Assembly (NCBI RefSeq): GCF_000971475.1
Contig: NZ_DF967535.1
Location: 1 to 64,000 of the forward strand
DNA: 64,000 bases
Reading direction: 5' to 3'
Source: Sulfuricella sp. T08
Lineage (GTDB): Bacteria > Pseudomonadota > Gammaproteobacteria > Burkholderiales > Sulfuricellaceae
This document shows, in pieces, positions 35,514 to 44,863 of this stretch. The translations under genes were made by a program, and so were the position numbers. The notes below the pieces were generated by a model, which saw nothing but the letters and a program-made list of their open reading frames with translations, made no database searches and was not told the origin of the DNA. Positions within the stretch are counted from its first letter, which is position 1. Each line of letters begins with the position of its first letter.

Positions 35514-36158
35514 TCAGGCCGCTGTTGAAATGGTGCGGCCACTGGTTTGCTCGTCTTGACCGAATGCGCCGTAAGATGCCGCCAGCTCCATTATTCGAGC
35601 CATTACCCTGGCATCGTCACTCTGTGCTTCACTTGAGGACGAGGTGGTTCCGTTTGATAATTGGTAAGCCATCGCTTCCTGCGCACTGATTTTTCCATCC
35701 TGATTAGTGTCCGCCGCGTCGAAATTCTGGGCCAGGGTGTTCAGCGCCTGTGATGCGCTGCCAGTGGCACTGCCTGCCATGCTACCAATGTCGCTCTTCG
35801 ACATGCCGCCCATACCGCCCTTGCCGCTCATCCGCATGCTTTGGAATTGGCTGTCGAGCTGGTCGGCAAGTTTTGTGACACTATCGGACATCTCCTGCTT
35901 GGTCACCTTGCCGTCACTATTGCCGTCCAGTGCCTTGAAGACATCGTCCACGCTGGGTGTCTTGCTAGAAGATTTATTCGATAAGACCTGATCAAAAGCG
36001 CTTTGAAGATCGCTTTTCTCGATATACCCCTGACCTTTGGTATCCAGTTTCGAAAATAACTTGTCAGCCATTTTTGACGGATCAGGACGTTGCATTCCAT
36101 TCATTCCGCCCATCATCGCTGAAGAACCCCCTCCGGCACCACCGATTGCGCTACTCAT
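35514..36158 (-). CDS. EF-hand calcium-binding protein (XopAW-like)
   Basis: This protein of about 214 residues has three EF-hand-like loops: DTKGQGYIEKSD, DGNSDGKVTKQE and DTNQDGKISAQE. The last two are good calcium ligands and the first is weaker. The N-terminus (MSSAIGGAGGGSSAMMGGMNG) has no classical signal peptide. The overall layout resembles proteins annotated as XopAW-type EF-hand proteins, which are also found in non-pathogenic betaproteobacteria. The start is set at 36158 with a GGGGGTG ribosome site; a longer frame from 36233 runs into promoter sequence. It is divergent from the two-component system and shares its control region. Confidence 0.85.
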   Translation of the reverse strand: MSSAIGGAGGGSSAMMGGMNGMQRPDPSKMADKLFSKLDTKGQGYIEKSDLQSAFDQVLSNKSSSKTPSVDDVFKALDGNSDGKVTKQEMSDSVTKLADQLDSQFQSMRMSGKGGMGGMSKSDIGSMAGSATGSASQALNTLAQNFDAADTNQDGKISAQEAMAYQLSNGTTSSSSEAQSDDARVMARIMELAASYGAFGQDEQTSGRTISTAA

Positions 36159-36195
36159 AACAACACCCCCTATATAAAATGAACTATTTGATTTG

Positions 36196-36274
36196 CAGCG
36201 AAGCATATTTAACCGCCATGGTGTAACCGGCATATGTCAGAGCGGGTCTTTTTTGTAACTTATTGTGACAAGGA
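36196..36274. promoter_or_regulatory. Control block between EF-hand gene and two-component system
   Basis: This block aligns with 20281-20359 upstream of the Spy-like gene: ungapped, with most positions identical. TGTAAC and GTGACA elements are spaced 11 bases apart. Further toward the response regulator, TTACAC and TTACAA (about 36283-36298) form another helically phased pair, followed by TATAAAA before the ATG. Autoregulation by the adjacent OmpR-type regulator is the simplest reading. Confidence 0.6.
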
Positions 36275-36341
36275 ACCGGGCCGTTACACTGCTTTACAAT
36301 TTTCTTGCATGAAAATCAGGTAAACAGGGTATAAAAACATC

Positions 36342-37064
36342 ATGACGATACCAGAACACATTCTTATCGTGGACGACGATGCCGAGATCCGCAGCCTGCT
36401 GGGCGATTACCTGCGGAAAAACGGCTATCGAACCACTTCCGTGGCGGAAGGCAAGGGCATGTTGGCGGCGCTGGAGAGCGGACGGGTAGATTTGATCGTG
36501 CTCGATCTGATGCTACCAGGAGACGATGGCCTGGTGCTGTGCCGCAATCTGCGCGCGCGCTCCGACATCCCGGTGATCATGCTCACCGCCCGTGGCGAGG
36601 ACATGGACCGCATCCTCGGCCTGGAAATGGGTGCCGACGATTACCTGCCCAAGCCATTCAATCCGCGCGAACTGCTGGCGCGCATCAAGAGCATCCTGCG
36701 CCGGGCCAAGGCTTTGCCGGAAAATCTGCGCACCGACGACGCGCATCACCTCCGCTTTGCCGGATGGCAGCTGGACATGATCTCGCGCCAACTGGTCTCG
36801 CCGGAAGGGGTGGTAGTTCCACTGAGCGGTTCTGAATACCGCCTGCTCCGGATATTTCTCAATCACCCCAACCGGGTTCTCAGCCGGGATCAACTCATGG
36901 ATCTGATGCGGGGGCGGGAAACGGATCCTTTTGAAAGAAGCATTGATGTTCAGGTGAGCCGACTCCGTCACCGCTTGGCGGACGATGCCAAGGAACCCAC
37001 CATCATCAAGACGGTGCGGGGTGAAGGCTACGTCCTGGCCGCGCAGGTGGAAGCGGGAAGATAA
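36342..37064 (+). CDS. OmpR-family response regulator
   Basis: This 240-residue regulator has a REC domain (about 5-120; acidic pocket LIVDDDAE, Asp55 in IVLDLMLPGDDG, Thr in MLTARGED, Lys in LPKPFNPRE) and a winged-helix DNA-binding domain (about 135-235; SGSEYRLLRIFLNHPNRVLS, RSIDVQVSRLRHRL, TVRGEGYVL). It overlaps the kinase gene by one base. The family closest by layout is OmpR/CpxR. Its likely targets are its own divergent promoter and the matching block at 20.3 kb. Confidence 0.95.
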   Translation: MTIPEHILIVDDDAEIRSLLGDYLRKNGYRTTSVAEGKGMLAALESGRVDLIVLDLMLPGDDGLVLCRNLRARSDIPVIMLTARGEDMDRILGLEMGADDYLPKPFNPRELLARIKSILRRAKALPENLRTDDAHHLRFAGWQLDMISRQLVSPEGVVVPLSGSEYRLLRIFLNHPNRVLSRDQLMDLMRGRETDPFERSIDVQVSRLRHRLADDAKEPTIIKTVRGEGYVLAAQVEAGR

Positions 37065-38509
37065 TGATGCGACTCTTGCCACAATCCCTATTCAGCCGAA
37101 TGGTTCTGATCCTGCTCGGCGGTCTGATTCTGGTGCAATCAATTAGCGTCGTCTTCCATTTGCGCGAACGCGACCGTTTGCTGTTTCGCTCAAACAGCAT
37201 GGAATCGGCGCAACGGATCGCCGATACCCTCCGTCTGCTAAATTCTCTCCCCCCCGCCGATCGGCATAAATTCGTGGCGGCCCTCAATTCCCCAACCCTG
37301 CGGATTTCCCTCGTCACACCCCCCTCAAGCCAACCCCGTCAGAGTCCGGACGGCGCAAACCAGGCGGCCAGTTTCGGTATGATGTTGCGCGACCTGCTTG
37401 GGGAAAATCCGCCTATCGCAGTCACTGTTTCCGAAATGGAATGGCCCGCAAGGCAACACGAGGTCAATGCACCCTATCGCGCCGAGAGTATCCACCCACG
37501 GCAAAAAACCGCCTTCACAGTGGAAACGCACTTGCAGGATGGGACAACGGTGTCACTCGATGCACTCCCAACCGGCCAGGCATTTCCCCTGCCTCCCCGC
37601 CTGCTGCTCAATCTGCTGATCCTGCTTGCCGCAGTGATTGTTCTTTCACTGCTCGCAGTGCGACTTGCCACGCGCCCCCTTAACACCCTCGCCAGCGCCG
37701 CAGAAAAACTGGGCAACGACATCAACAGCCCGCCCCTGTTGGAAACAGGCCCGACCGAAGTGCGTCGCGCGGCACATGCCTTCAACACCATGCAATCACG
37801 CCTGGCCAGCTATATTCAGGAACGCACGCGGATTCTCGCGGCCATGTCGCACGACCTGAAAACCCCCATCACCCGGTTGCGGCTCCGGGCCGAACTGCTG
37901 GAGGATGACGAACTCAGGGTGAAGTTTGCAAAAGATCTGGAAGAAATGGAGTCCATGGTTGCCGCCACCCTGGATTTCATGCGCGGGGTAGACAACCCGG
38001 AGCCGCTACAACCGATGGACATCATGGCCTTGCTGGAAAGTCTCCAGGCAGATGCGGCGGAAATTGGCCACGAAGTCAGGTTGCAGGGTATCGCTGCACA
38101 GCCTTATCCGTGCAAACCGACAGCCCTGAAGCGGTGCCTGAGCAATTTGATCGACAATGCCATCAAATACGGAAAAAGTGCCACCGTCATCGTGAACGAC
38201 GACGACAAACAACTACAAATCCACATCCTGGATCACGGTCAGGGCATTCCAGAGGCTGAACTAGAACGGGTATTCGAACCTTTTTATCGCCTGGAAAATT
38301 CACGCAGCCGCGATACCGGCGGCACCGGCCTGGGCTTGGGCATTGCACGCAACATCGCACAGATGCACGGCGGCGAACTGGTATTGAAAAACAAGGCCGG
38401 CGGCGGCCTCGAAGTCATCCTCACCCTGCCCAAACCCATTACCAGCGGCAGCATGGCGACGAAAACTGGAGCAGCGTCTAACATTCAGGCAAAGAAACCG
38501 AGGATGTAA
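37064..38509 (+). CDS. EnvZ/CpxA-like sensor histidine kinase
   Basis: This 481-residue kinase has TM1 (about 12-33), a periplasmic domain of about 150 residues, TM2 (LLLNLLILLAAVIVLSLLAV), HAMP, HisKA with phospho-His in AAMSHDLKTPITRL, and HATPase with NLIDNAIKYGK, DHGQGIP and GGTGLGLGIARNI. It is the partner of the upstream response regulator. The C-terminal ~25 codons overlap the convergent TSUP gene. The sensor domain is proline/serine rich and unlike CpxA by eye, so the signal is unknown. Confidence 0.94.
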   Translation: MMRLLPQSLFSRMVLILLGGLILVQSISVVFHLRERDRLLFRSNSMESAQRIADTLRLLNSLPPADRHKFVAALNSPTLRISLVTPPSSQPRQSPDGANQAASFGMMLRDLLGENPPIAVTVSEMEWPARQHEVNAPYRAESIHPRQKTAFTVETHLQDGTTVSLDALPTGQAFPLPPRLLLNLLILLAAVIVLSLLAVRLATRPLNTLASAAEKLGNDINSPPLLETGPTEVRRAAHAFNTMQSRLASYIQERTRILAAMSHDLKTPITRLRLRAELLEDDELRVKFAKDLEEMESMVAATLDFMRGVDNPEPLQPMDIMALLESLQADAAEIGHEVRLQGIAAQPYPCKPTALKRCLSNLIDNAIKYGKSATVIVNDDDKQLQIHILDHGQGIPEAELERVFEPFYRLENSRSRDTGGTGLGLGIARNIAQMHGGELVLKNKAGGGLEVILTLPKPITSGSMATKTGAASNIQAKKPRM

Positions 38510-39390
38510 TATCCCGCCAGAAGTATCAGCAGCAAGCCCAGCAGCAGCTTGAGCGTTTTTTGCGGAACACGTTTCTGGCAGCGTGCACCGAAGTACATCC
38601 CGGCGAAACCACCCAGGCCGAACAGCAGGCCCAGCGCCCAATCCGGCTGAGTCGCCATCCCCGCCGGCGCGGGAAGCAGGCTATACAACGCCACCCCGGC
38701 TACCGAGGTGAACAGCGTACCGGCAATCGCCGCCCCGGCGATGGCATGTACCGGCAGACCGAACAAGGCCACGCAGAACGGCGCAATGATGGCGCCGCCG
38801 CCGATGCCATAAGTGCCGCCAATCACGCCGACGACCAGCGCCAGCAGGAACATGGCCGGCACGCTGAATGAGAAGACCTGCTCGCCGAAAGAAAAACTTG
38901 CCTTGGCCAGCGAGAATTCGAGCATGCGGATCGCCGTCACAGGCTGGGGGCTGGTCACTTCTGTCCGGGGTTTTCGCTGTCGGGGCAGGAACTCCGCCAG
39001 CACCCGATAACCGATATACAGCAGCACCAATCCGGCAAACAACTTGAAATCGCGCGGATCGGGCAGATACATGATCCGCAGATAATAGCCGATGACGATG
39101 CCCGGCGAGGTGCCGGCCACGATCACCCATACCAGCGGCCACACCATGCGGCCTTCGCGCAGGTAGCGGTAAACGCCGCCGGGAGTGGCGACCAGGTTAT
39201 AGACCAGATTGGTGGCGCTGACCGAGGGCGCGGTGTAGTTGAGAATACTCATCTGGAACGGCAGCAGCAGAAACGCTCCGGAGATGCCTACCATGGAAGT
39301 GAAAAAGGAAATGATGAACGCCACCAGCGGCGGCAGCCACAGCCAGGTTTCGACGCCGGAAACAGGAAAAGTCGCCATGAACGAATTCAT
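38485..39390 (-). CDS. TSUP-family transporter, 301 residues
   Basis: This sulfite-exporter-type permease has about eight helices and two TSUP motifs: FFTSMVGISGAFLLLPFQMS and GVIGGTYGIGGGAIIAPF. The start at MNSFMATFPVSG (39390) is chosen because the 144 upstream codons are arginine-rich shadow of the MFS gene, and it gives an ATGA overlap with that gene. Its 3' end overlaps the kinase gene by 25 bases. Substrate unknown; a sulfur oxyanion is likely for the family. Confidence 0.9.
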   Translation of the reverse strand: MNSFMATFPVSGVETWLWLPPLVAFIISFFTSMVGISGAFLLLPFQMSILNYTAPSVSATNLVYNLVATPGGVYRYLREGRMVWPLVWVIVAGTSPGIVIGYYLRIMYLPDPRDFKLFAGLVLLYIGYRVLAEFLPRQRKPRTEVTSPQPVTAIRMLEFSLAKASFSFGEQVFSFSVPAMFLLALVVGVIGGTYGIGGGAIIAPFCVALFGLPVHAIAGAAIAGTLFTSVAGVALYSLLPAPAGMATQPDWALGLLFGLGGFAGMYFGARCQKRVPQKTLKLLLGLLLILLAGYYILGFFA

Positions 39391-40568
39391 CTCGTAGGCC
39401 CGGATTGAATCGGCACCCAGAACTTCAGCAAAAGCGCCGCCAGGATGGCGCAACCGGCGGAAAAAGCGAAGGCCGTTTCCGGGCTGAAGGTCTGCCACAG
39501 CCAGCCGAACATCAGGGAGGCGGGAAGCAGCATCACCCCGGCGGTGAGATTGAACCAGCCGTAGGCGGTTCCGAGCAGTTCCTTGGGTGCGAGATCGGCG
39601 ACCAGCGCCTTTTCCGCACCCTCGGTGGCGGCCATGAACAGTCCGTAGAAGGCGAACAACGGCCACAGCAGCCACAGATTTTGTCCGTTCAGGCCGAGAA
39701 GCAGGTAGAACACGCCATACACCGCCCAGCCGCCGACGATCAACCTGGTTCTGCCGAGGCGGTCCGACAGCGCCGACAGCGGGGTGGAAAACAGCATCGC
39801 CATGCCCGACGCCAGTGCCCACAACAGCGGCACCTGGGATTCTGCCAACCCCATTTCCCTGGCACGTAACAACAGGAACATGTTGGACGAATTGCCCAGG
39901 GTGAACAACGCCAGTACCACCAGGTAACGCTTGTAAACCGGCGGAAAGCCTTGCAGCGTCCAGCTGAAAGCCGGCTTGTGTAGTGGCATCTCGCGGTGCG
40001 GCTCACGGATGCACAGCGCCAGACCGACCGTCATCACCCCCGGCACCAGGGTCCACAACAATATGTCGCGGATCGGCATGCCGCGATAGAGCAGCCAGGC
40101 GGCGAGCAACGGCCCGACCACCGCGCCGGCATTATCCAGGGCACGGTGAAAACCGAAAGCCAGGCCGCGCTGCTCGGGCGCCACGCTCAACGCCAGCATG
40201 GCGTCGCGCGGCGAGGAACGCAGCCCTTTGCCCACTCGATCGGCAAAGCGCAGCGCCAGCACCATCGGCCAGGAGCCGGCCAGGGCGAGAATCGGCCTGC
40301 CCAGCGCGGCCAAACTATAGCCGCCCACCACCCAATATTTGGTGGAACGCATTTTGTCCGCCAGCACGCCGGCAAACAGCTTGAGCAGGCTGCCCGTCGC
40401 CTCGGCGATACCCTCGATGATGCCCAGCGCCTTGGGCCCCGCCATCAGCACCGAGGCAAGATACAGGGGCACAAGCGGGTAGACCAGTTCGCTGGCCGAA
40501 TCGTTGAAGAAACTCACCAACCCCAGCAACCACACGGTGGAAGGTAAAGCGAATAAAGCCTTCAGCAT
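39387..40568 (-). CDS. MFS transporter
   Basis: This 393-residue protein has 12 predicted helices and MFS features: VSFFNDSASELVYPLVPLYL in helix 1, LADKMRSTKYWVVGGY in the first cytoplasmic loop, RFADRVGKGLRSSPRDAML and LSDRLGRTRLIVGGW in the 8-9 loop. The N-terminal pattern resembles a group of MFS proteins often found beside TSUP or metal-resistance genes. It is translationally coupled to the downstream TSUP gene. The substrate cannot be assigned. Confidence 0.88.
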   Translation of the reverse strand: MLKALFALPSTVWLLGLVSFFNDSASELVYPLVPLYLASVLMAGPKALGIIEGIAEATGSLLKLFAGVLADKMRSTKYWVVGGYSLAALGRPILALAGSWPMVLALRFADRVGKGLRSSPRDAMLALSVAPEQRGLAFGFHRALDNAGAVVGPLLAAWLLYRGMPIRDILLWTLVPGVMTVGLALCIREPHREMPLHKPAFSWTLQGFPPVYKRYLVVLALFTLGNSSNMFLLLRAREMGLAESQVPLLWALASGMAMLFSTPLSALSDRLGRTRLIVGGWAVYGVFYLLLGLNGQNLWLLWPLFAFYGLFMAATEGAEKALVADLAPKELLGTAYGWFNLTAGVMLLPASLMFGWLWQTFSPETAFAFSAGCAILAALLLKFWVPIQSGPTR

Positions 40569-40607
40569 CTCAGCGCACCACCATCACGTTGCAAGGGAGT
40601 CCCATTT

Positions 40608-40736
40608 TTAGCCTTGGCGTACTCGATCATCATAATATTCACTGGGAGTCAGTATGGGAATGCCCCGATAGGGGTTCAATGTGAGCAGGTCATCGTCGCT
40701 GGACACCAACACATCAGCCGAACAATACAATACCAG
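40608..40736 (-). pseudogene. C-terminal fragment of a PIN-domain toxin
   Basis: About 42 codons read LVLYCSADVLVSSDDDLLTL and NPYRGIPILTPSEYYDD, the end of PIN-family ribonuclease toxins, with the acidic DDDLL motif and the closing strand ILTPSEY. The N-terminal half is missing; upstream codons in the same frame are not toxin-like and overlap the ABC gene. No antitoxin is present. Confidence 0.55.
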
Positions 40737-40767
40737 TCTTGTTGTGGGTGGCGGAGAGTTTCCATGA

Positions 40768-41481
40768 TTATTCCAGCGCCCGCCCCTCCCCTGCCTCCTC
40801 GAAAGTTCTCCCGTCGCGGATGTTGTAGATGCGCTTGAACGTGGGGATGATTTTCTCGTCATGGGTGACGACGATGATGGCGGTCTGGTACTGGCTGGCC
40901 ATCTGGTTGAGGATGCGCATCACGGCCAGCGCCCGCTCGCTATCCAGAGGCGCGGTGGGTTCGTCGGCCAGGATCACCGGCGGCCGGTTGGCCAGCGCAC
41001 GGGCAATGGACACGCGCTGCTGCTCGCCGCCGGAAAGTTCAGAGGTTTCTGCCTTCGCCCGGTGTGCCACGTCGAGCGCCTGGAGCAGCTCCAGCGCCCG
41101 AGCGCGGGCTTCTCCGTTGGGCCGTCCCGCCAGCATGGGCAACAGCGCCACGTTGTCGGTCACGTCGAGAAAGGGGATCAGATAAGGGGCCTGGAAGATG
41201 AAGCCGATGCGATCCCGGCGCAGCACGCGCAGGTCGGAAATCTTCCAGCCATTGTCGTAAATTACCTCGCCGCCCAGGGTCATGCGGCCGCGCGTCGGTT
41301 CGATCACCGCCCCCAGGCATTTGAGCAGAGTGGTCTTGCCGGAGCCGCTGGGGCCGATGAGGCCGACCACCTCGCCAGGGGCGACGCTCATGTTCACTTC
41401 CTTGAGCGCATCGACAGCAGTGTCTCCCTCGCCGTAACGCTTGCTCAAGCCTTCGATGTGGATGCCGATGCCTTTTTCCAT
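40768..41481 (-). CDS. MacB/LolD-type ABC transporter ATPase
   Basis: This ATPase of about 237 residues has Walker [17 protein letters not shown]-loop [14 protein letters not shown], signature [19 protein letters not shown], Walker [16 protein letters not shown] and switch His IVVTHDEKI. The ATG at 41481 follows GGAGG by five bases and is preferred over a TTG at 41493. It pairs with the FtsX-type permease one base upstream and the HlyD protein before that, giving a MacAB- or DevBCA-like exporter. Confidence 0.94.
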   Translation of the reverse strand: MEKGIGIHIEGLSKRYGEGDTAVDALKEVNMSVAPGEVVGLIGPSGSGKTTLLKCLGAVIEPTRGRMTLGGEVIYDNGWKISDLRVLRRDRIGFIFQAPYLIPFLDVTDNVALLPMLAGRPNGEARARALELLQALDVAHRAKAETSELSGGEQQRVSIARALANRPPVILADEPTAPLDSERALAVMRILNQMASQYQTAIIVVTHDEKIIPTFKRIYNIRDGRTFEEAGEGRALE

Positions 41482-41482
41482 C

Positions 41483-42676
41483 TCAGCCTCCAATCGCCGT
41501 GGCCGGATCGATCTTGAGCGCCGCGCGTATGGCCAGGGTGCTGGCGAGGGTGCAGACCACCATCACGATGACGAAGCCGCGCACCGCATCACCCGGTTCG
41601 AGCAACACATATCTCGGGAAGGCCGGCCCCCAGATGGTGGCGGCTATCTTGCCCACGGCGAAACCAATCAGACCCAAGCCCAGCGCCTGTTGCAGGATCA
41701 TGCTGGCGATGGTGCGGTTGTGGGTGCCGATCAGCTTCAGCACGGCGATCTCCCTGATTTTGCCCAGGGTCATGGTGTAGATGATGAAAGCCACGATGGC
41801 GGCGCTGACGATGGTCAGAATCACCAGAAACATGCCGATCTGCTTGGCCGAGGTGGCAATCAGCTTGGCGACCAGAATCTCCTCCATCTGCTCGCGGTCG
41901 AAGACCTGTAAATGCTTCCAGCGGAGAATGTCCCGCGCCACCATCTCGGCAGAGCGGCCCTCGGCCACCCGCACCAGCACCGCGTTGACGTTGTGGTTGC
42001 TGGTCTGCGAGGCGTTGATCGCGTCCAGCAGGCCCGGCACGCCGGGACGGTTGAGGGTGGGGTTGGCGGCAGTGCGGGAGCGCTCGTTGACGATGGCGTC
42101 ATTGTCCTTGAGGAATTGCGCTTCCTGGGCGTCCTTGAGCGGAATGAACACCATCGGGTCGCCACCGGAGGACACCATGCGCCGGGTGAGGCCGACTACG
42201 CTGTAATCGTGGCGGCGGATGCTGATACGGTCGCCCAGGGCGAAGCCGGTTTTGACATCGGCTATCGCCTCGTAATGGCTGCGGGTAACGCGCCGACCCG
42301 CCACCAGGTGGCTCGGCTCGCCCGGTTGTCCTGGCTCGAAGCCCACCACCATGGTGCGCACGTCGATGCTGCCTTTGCGCACCTGCATGGTGAGATAGGT
42401 AACATTGGCGGCCTGCGCCACGCCAGGCATGCCGAGAATGCCGCGATACACATCGTCGTGGATGCTGGACGATTCGGCATAGGGGCCCAACGTGTCCTTT
42501 TGCACCACCCACAGATCGGCGCCGCTGTTGTTGAGCAGCACCTTGGCATCGTCCACCATGCCGCGATAGACGCCTGCCATGGTGAACGTAACGCCGATCA
42601 GCAACCCGAGCCCCAGTCCGGTGAGAACAAACTTGCTCCAGGAATGCAGGATGTCACGACCGGCCAGGCTGATCAT
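41483..42676 (-). CDS. FtsX-family ABC permease (DevC/MacB-like)
   Basis: This 397-residue permease has four transmembrane helices: one near the N-terminus (FVLTGLGLGLLIGVTFTMAG) and three near the C-terminus (IGMFLVILTIVSAAIVAFII onward). They flank a large periplasmic domain (about 40-265), the MacB-type layout in which the periplasmic domain drives mechanotransmission. The cytoplasmic motif MTLGKIREIAVLKLIG is typical of FtsX proteins. It overlaps the fusion protein gene by four bases. Confidence 0.92.
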   Translation of the reverse strand: MISLAGRDILHSWSKFVLTGLGLGLLIGVTFTMAGVYRGMVDDAKVLLNNSGADLWVVQKDTLGPYAESSSIHDDVYRGILGMPGVAQAANVTYLTMQVRKGSIDVRTMVVGFEPGQPGEPSHLVAGRRVTRSHYEAIADVKTGFALGDRISIRRHDYSVVGLTRRMVSSGGDPMVFIPLKDAQEAQFLKDNDAIVNERSRTAANPTLNRPGVPGLLDAINASQTSNHNVNAVLVRVAEGRSAEMVARDILRWKHLQVFDREQMEEILVAKLIATSAKQIGMFLVILTIVSAAIVAFIIYTMTLGKIREIAVLKLIGTHNRTIASMILQQALGLGLIGFAVGKIAATIWGPAFPRYVLLEPGDAVRGFVIVMVVCTLASTLAIRAALKIDPATAIGG

Positions 42677-43863
42677 TTCCCTTTACCGCCCAATGAAGCA
42701 ACCACCTTGATGCGGCTGTCATCCTTTAGATCGCTCTCGCTGTAGACAATCACCTCGTCACCGGCTTTCACCCCTTCGACAATCTGCACCTTGCCATCAA
42801 GACCCTCCGCCCCGGTTTTCACCGGCACGAAGCGCAGATGTCCGTCCGCACGCAGCCACACGCCGGCTTTGGCGCCGCGATACCGCAGTGCGGCATTCGG
42901 GACCAGCAGCGTATCGCGAATCGCAGGCGGATGCAGCGTCACCTCGGCCATTTCGCCGGTGGTCACCCCTTGCGGCAAACTATCGAAAGCCACCTGGGCA
43001 AGTCGCTCTTCGGTCACGCTGTCGCTCACCGGTTCGATACGGACGACCTTGCCTGCAAATAGTTTCCGGGCTTTGGATCGGAGCGTGATTTCGGCAGGCA
43101 ATCCCACCTGCAATCCTGCGGATCGGCCCTGGTCCAGCCGCGTTTTGACCCACAGGCTGGCAGGATCTACCAGTTTGAGCACGGCCTGTCCGGCCACGAC
43201 GGTGGAGCCAGGCTCAGCATCGCGCGAAGTCACCACACCGTCGGCGGGCGCTTCCAGGCGTATGTTCATCCGTTGCTGTTTCACCCCCTCGCGGTCGGAA
43301 TCCAGACGGCCCACGTCTTGCCGGGCACTCGCCAAGGCGGACTCGGCGGCAGCAAACTGGGCATCCGCCGACTGCTGTTGCTGCAACTTGCCATCCACCA
43401 CGCTCTGACTGACAAACCCCTTGTGGCCCAAATCAACGTAGCGTCTGGCCTCGCTGGCGGCCAATGCCTGGCGGCTCTTCGCATCGTTCACCTGGGCTTG
43501 TGCCGTCGTCACGGCGCTCCCGGCGCGGGCCGTTGCAGCGGCCGCGGAAGTCACCCGCGCGTCGAGGTCAACCGGGTCCATTTCCGCCAGCAATTGGCCC
43601 GCTTTCACTCTGTCTCCTACATCCACCAGCACGCTTCTCACCCGTCCGGCGGCAGTCGGCCCGATGAGGTAAGCGCGCCGTGCCTCGACCGTGCCGATGC
43701 CGAACAGGGCGGGTGCCACTTCTCCTTTGGCAACCTGGGTCACAGTCACCTTGATCGGCGCGAGCGGGCCGCTCGTAGTGGCCACCCAGCCCAAGGTGAA
43801 CAACAGCGCAATGCCAAAAACGGCAAACCAGACCTGCCGTGGCAGGGTTATAGGCATTTTCAT
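42673..43863 (-). CDS. HlyD/MacA-type membrane fusion protein
   Basis: This 396-residue protein has a signal anchor (LPRQVWFAVFGIALLFTLGW), a lipoyl half with VLVDVGDRVKAGQLLAEMDP, a coiled-coil hairpin (about 95-190), a second lipoyl half with RLEAPADGVVTSRDAEPGST, and a C-terminal beta-barrel region. It links the FtsX/ATPase pair to an outer-membrane channel. No TolC gene is in this operon, so it would borrow one of the two TolC proteins in the window. Confidence 0.93.
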   Translation of the reverse strand: MKMPITLPRQVWFAVFGIALLFTLGWVATTSGPLAPIKVTVTQVAKGEVAPALFGIGTVEARRAYLIGPTAAGRVRSVLVDVGDRVKAGQLLAEMDPVDLDARVTSAAAATARAGSAVTTAQAQVNDAKSRQALAASEARRYVDLGHKGFVSQSVVDGKLQQQQSADAQFAAAESALASARQDVGRLDSDREGVKQQRMNIRLEAPADGVVTSRDAEPGSTVVAGQAVLKLVDPASLWVKTRLDQGRSAGLQVGLPAEITLRSKARKLFAGKVVRIEPVSDSVTEERLAQVAFDSLPQGVTTGEMAEVTLHPPAIRDTLLVPNAALRYRGAKAGVWLRADGHLRFVPVKTGAEGLDGKVQIVEGVKAGDEVIVYSESDLKDDSRIKVVASLGGKGK

Positions 43864-43937
43864 CGTTTTTCCCTAATAGCTTTATCTTAAAATCGGCCTT
43901 TCCACCGCAGAGGAAGGGAAGCACCAGCAAGCCACAT

Positions 43938-44858
43938 TCACTGCCCCTCAATCTCCAGGTAGACGCGGCTGGCATTGCCGCCCTTGAGCAGATCGAAGTT
44001 GATCAGGTGACTGAAGGCGCTCTGATCCAAACTGTCGATGGCGTCTTGTAAAGCGATCCCTTTATCCACCGCCTGCTGCATATGCAAGATCAGCAGGCGC
44101 AGGTAATCCCCGGTCTCCCGACGCGCCCTGGCAAGGTCACATACCTGTCCGTGGCCGGGAATGATCGTCTTCGACTTGAGTTTCTCCATCATCTCGAAAG
44201 AGGCCAGCCAGCCGGTTGCACTACTGAAAGGCAATACCCCGAGCAGACGGTCCACATAAATCATGTCGCCGGCAAACAGCACGTTCTGCTTCGGCAGCCA
44301 CACCACGCTGTCTCCCGGTGTATGGCCGCCGTGGAAATACAGCAGCTGGATTTTCTGCCCGCCCAAACGCAGTGTTTCGGACTGGTCGAAGAAGCGGTCG
44401 GGGTAGACAGGCCGCGTCCCCACCACTTTCTTGTCCAAGGTCTGGCGCAGACCGTCCAGCTGCATCTCGCCACGCGTCTGCATGTCGGCCAAGGCGGGCC
44501 GGGCGGCAACAATCTCGGCGCCGATGGATTTGAAATAGCCGTTACCCAGCCAACGGTGATCCTGGTCGCCGGTGTTGACCACGATTTTCACCGGCTGTCT
44601 GGTCACCGTCTTGATAGCACGGTGGATTTCCTTCGCTACTTTCCAGGTCGGGCCACTGTCGATCACCACCACGCCCTCACCGGTGACGATAAAGCCGGTG
44701 TTGGCATTCATACCCTCGTTATCAGCGGTGCGCATCCCCGTATCGCCGATGAAGGCATACACATCGGGGGCCACCCTGACCGGCGTGAGGGTGAGTGCAA
44801 AAGCATTGCCCATCGCCAGGCAGGAGAGGAACAGAACGATACTGGTCAGGCGGATCAT
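43938..44858 (-). CDS. Exported metallo-beta-lactamase-fold protein with altered metal motif
   Basis: This protein of about 306 residues has a signal peptide (MIRLTSIVLFLSCLAMGNAFA) and the MBL alpha-beta-beta-alpha fold signals: GVVVIDSGPT, a downstream FHGGHTPGDSVVWLP, VLFAGDMIYVDRL and IPGHGQVCD. The first metal motif, normally HxHxDH, reads TGDQDH here, with the first two His replaced and one residue missing. Related quinoprotein-relay or sulfur-oxidation MBL proteins are often exported like this. It starts five bases after the cytochrome-like gene; the GTG at 44900 is a weaker start. Confidence 0.8.
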   Translation of the reverse strand: MIRLTSIVLFLSCLAMGNAFALTLTPVRVAPDVYAFIGDTGMRTADNEGMNANTGFIVTGEGVVVIDSGPTWKVAKEIHRAIKTVTRQPVKIVVNTGDQDHRWLGNGYFKSIGAEIVAARPALADMQTRGEMQLDGLRQTLDKKVVGTRPVYPDRFFDQSETLRLGGQKIQLLYFHGGHTPGDSVVWLPKQNVLFAGDMIYVDRLLGVLPFSSATGWLASFEMMEKLKSKTIIPGHGQVCDLARARRETGDYLRLLILHMQQAVDKGIALQDAIDSLDQSAFSHLINFDLLKGGNASRVYLEIEGQ

Positions 44859-44863
44859 CCTGT

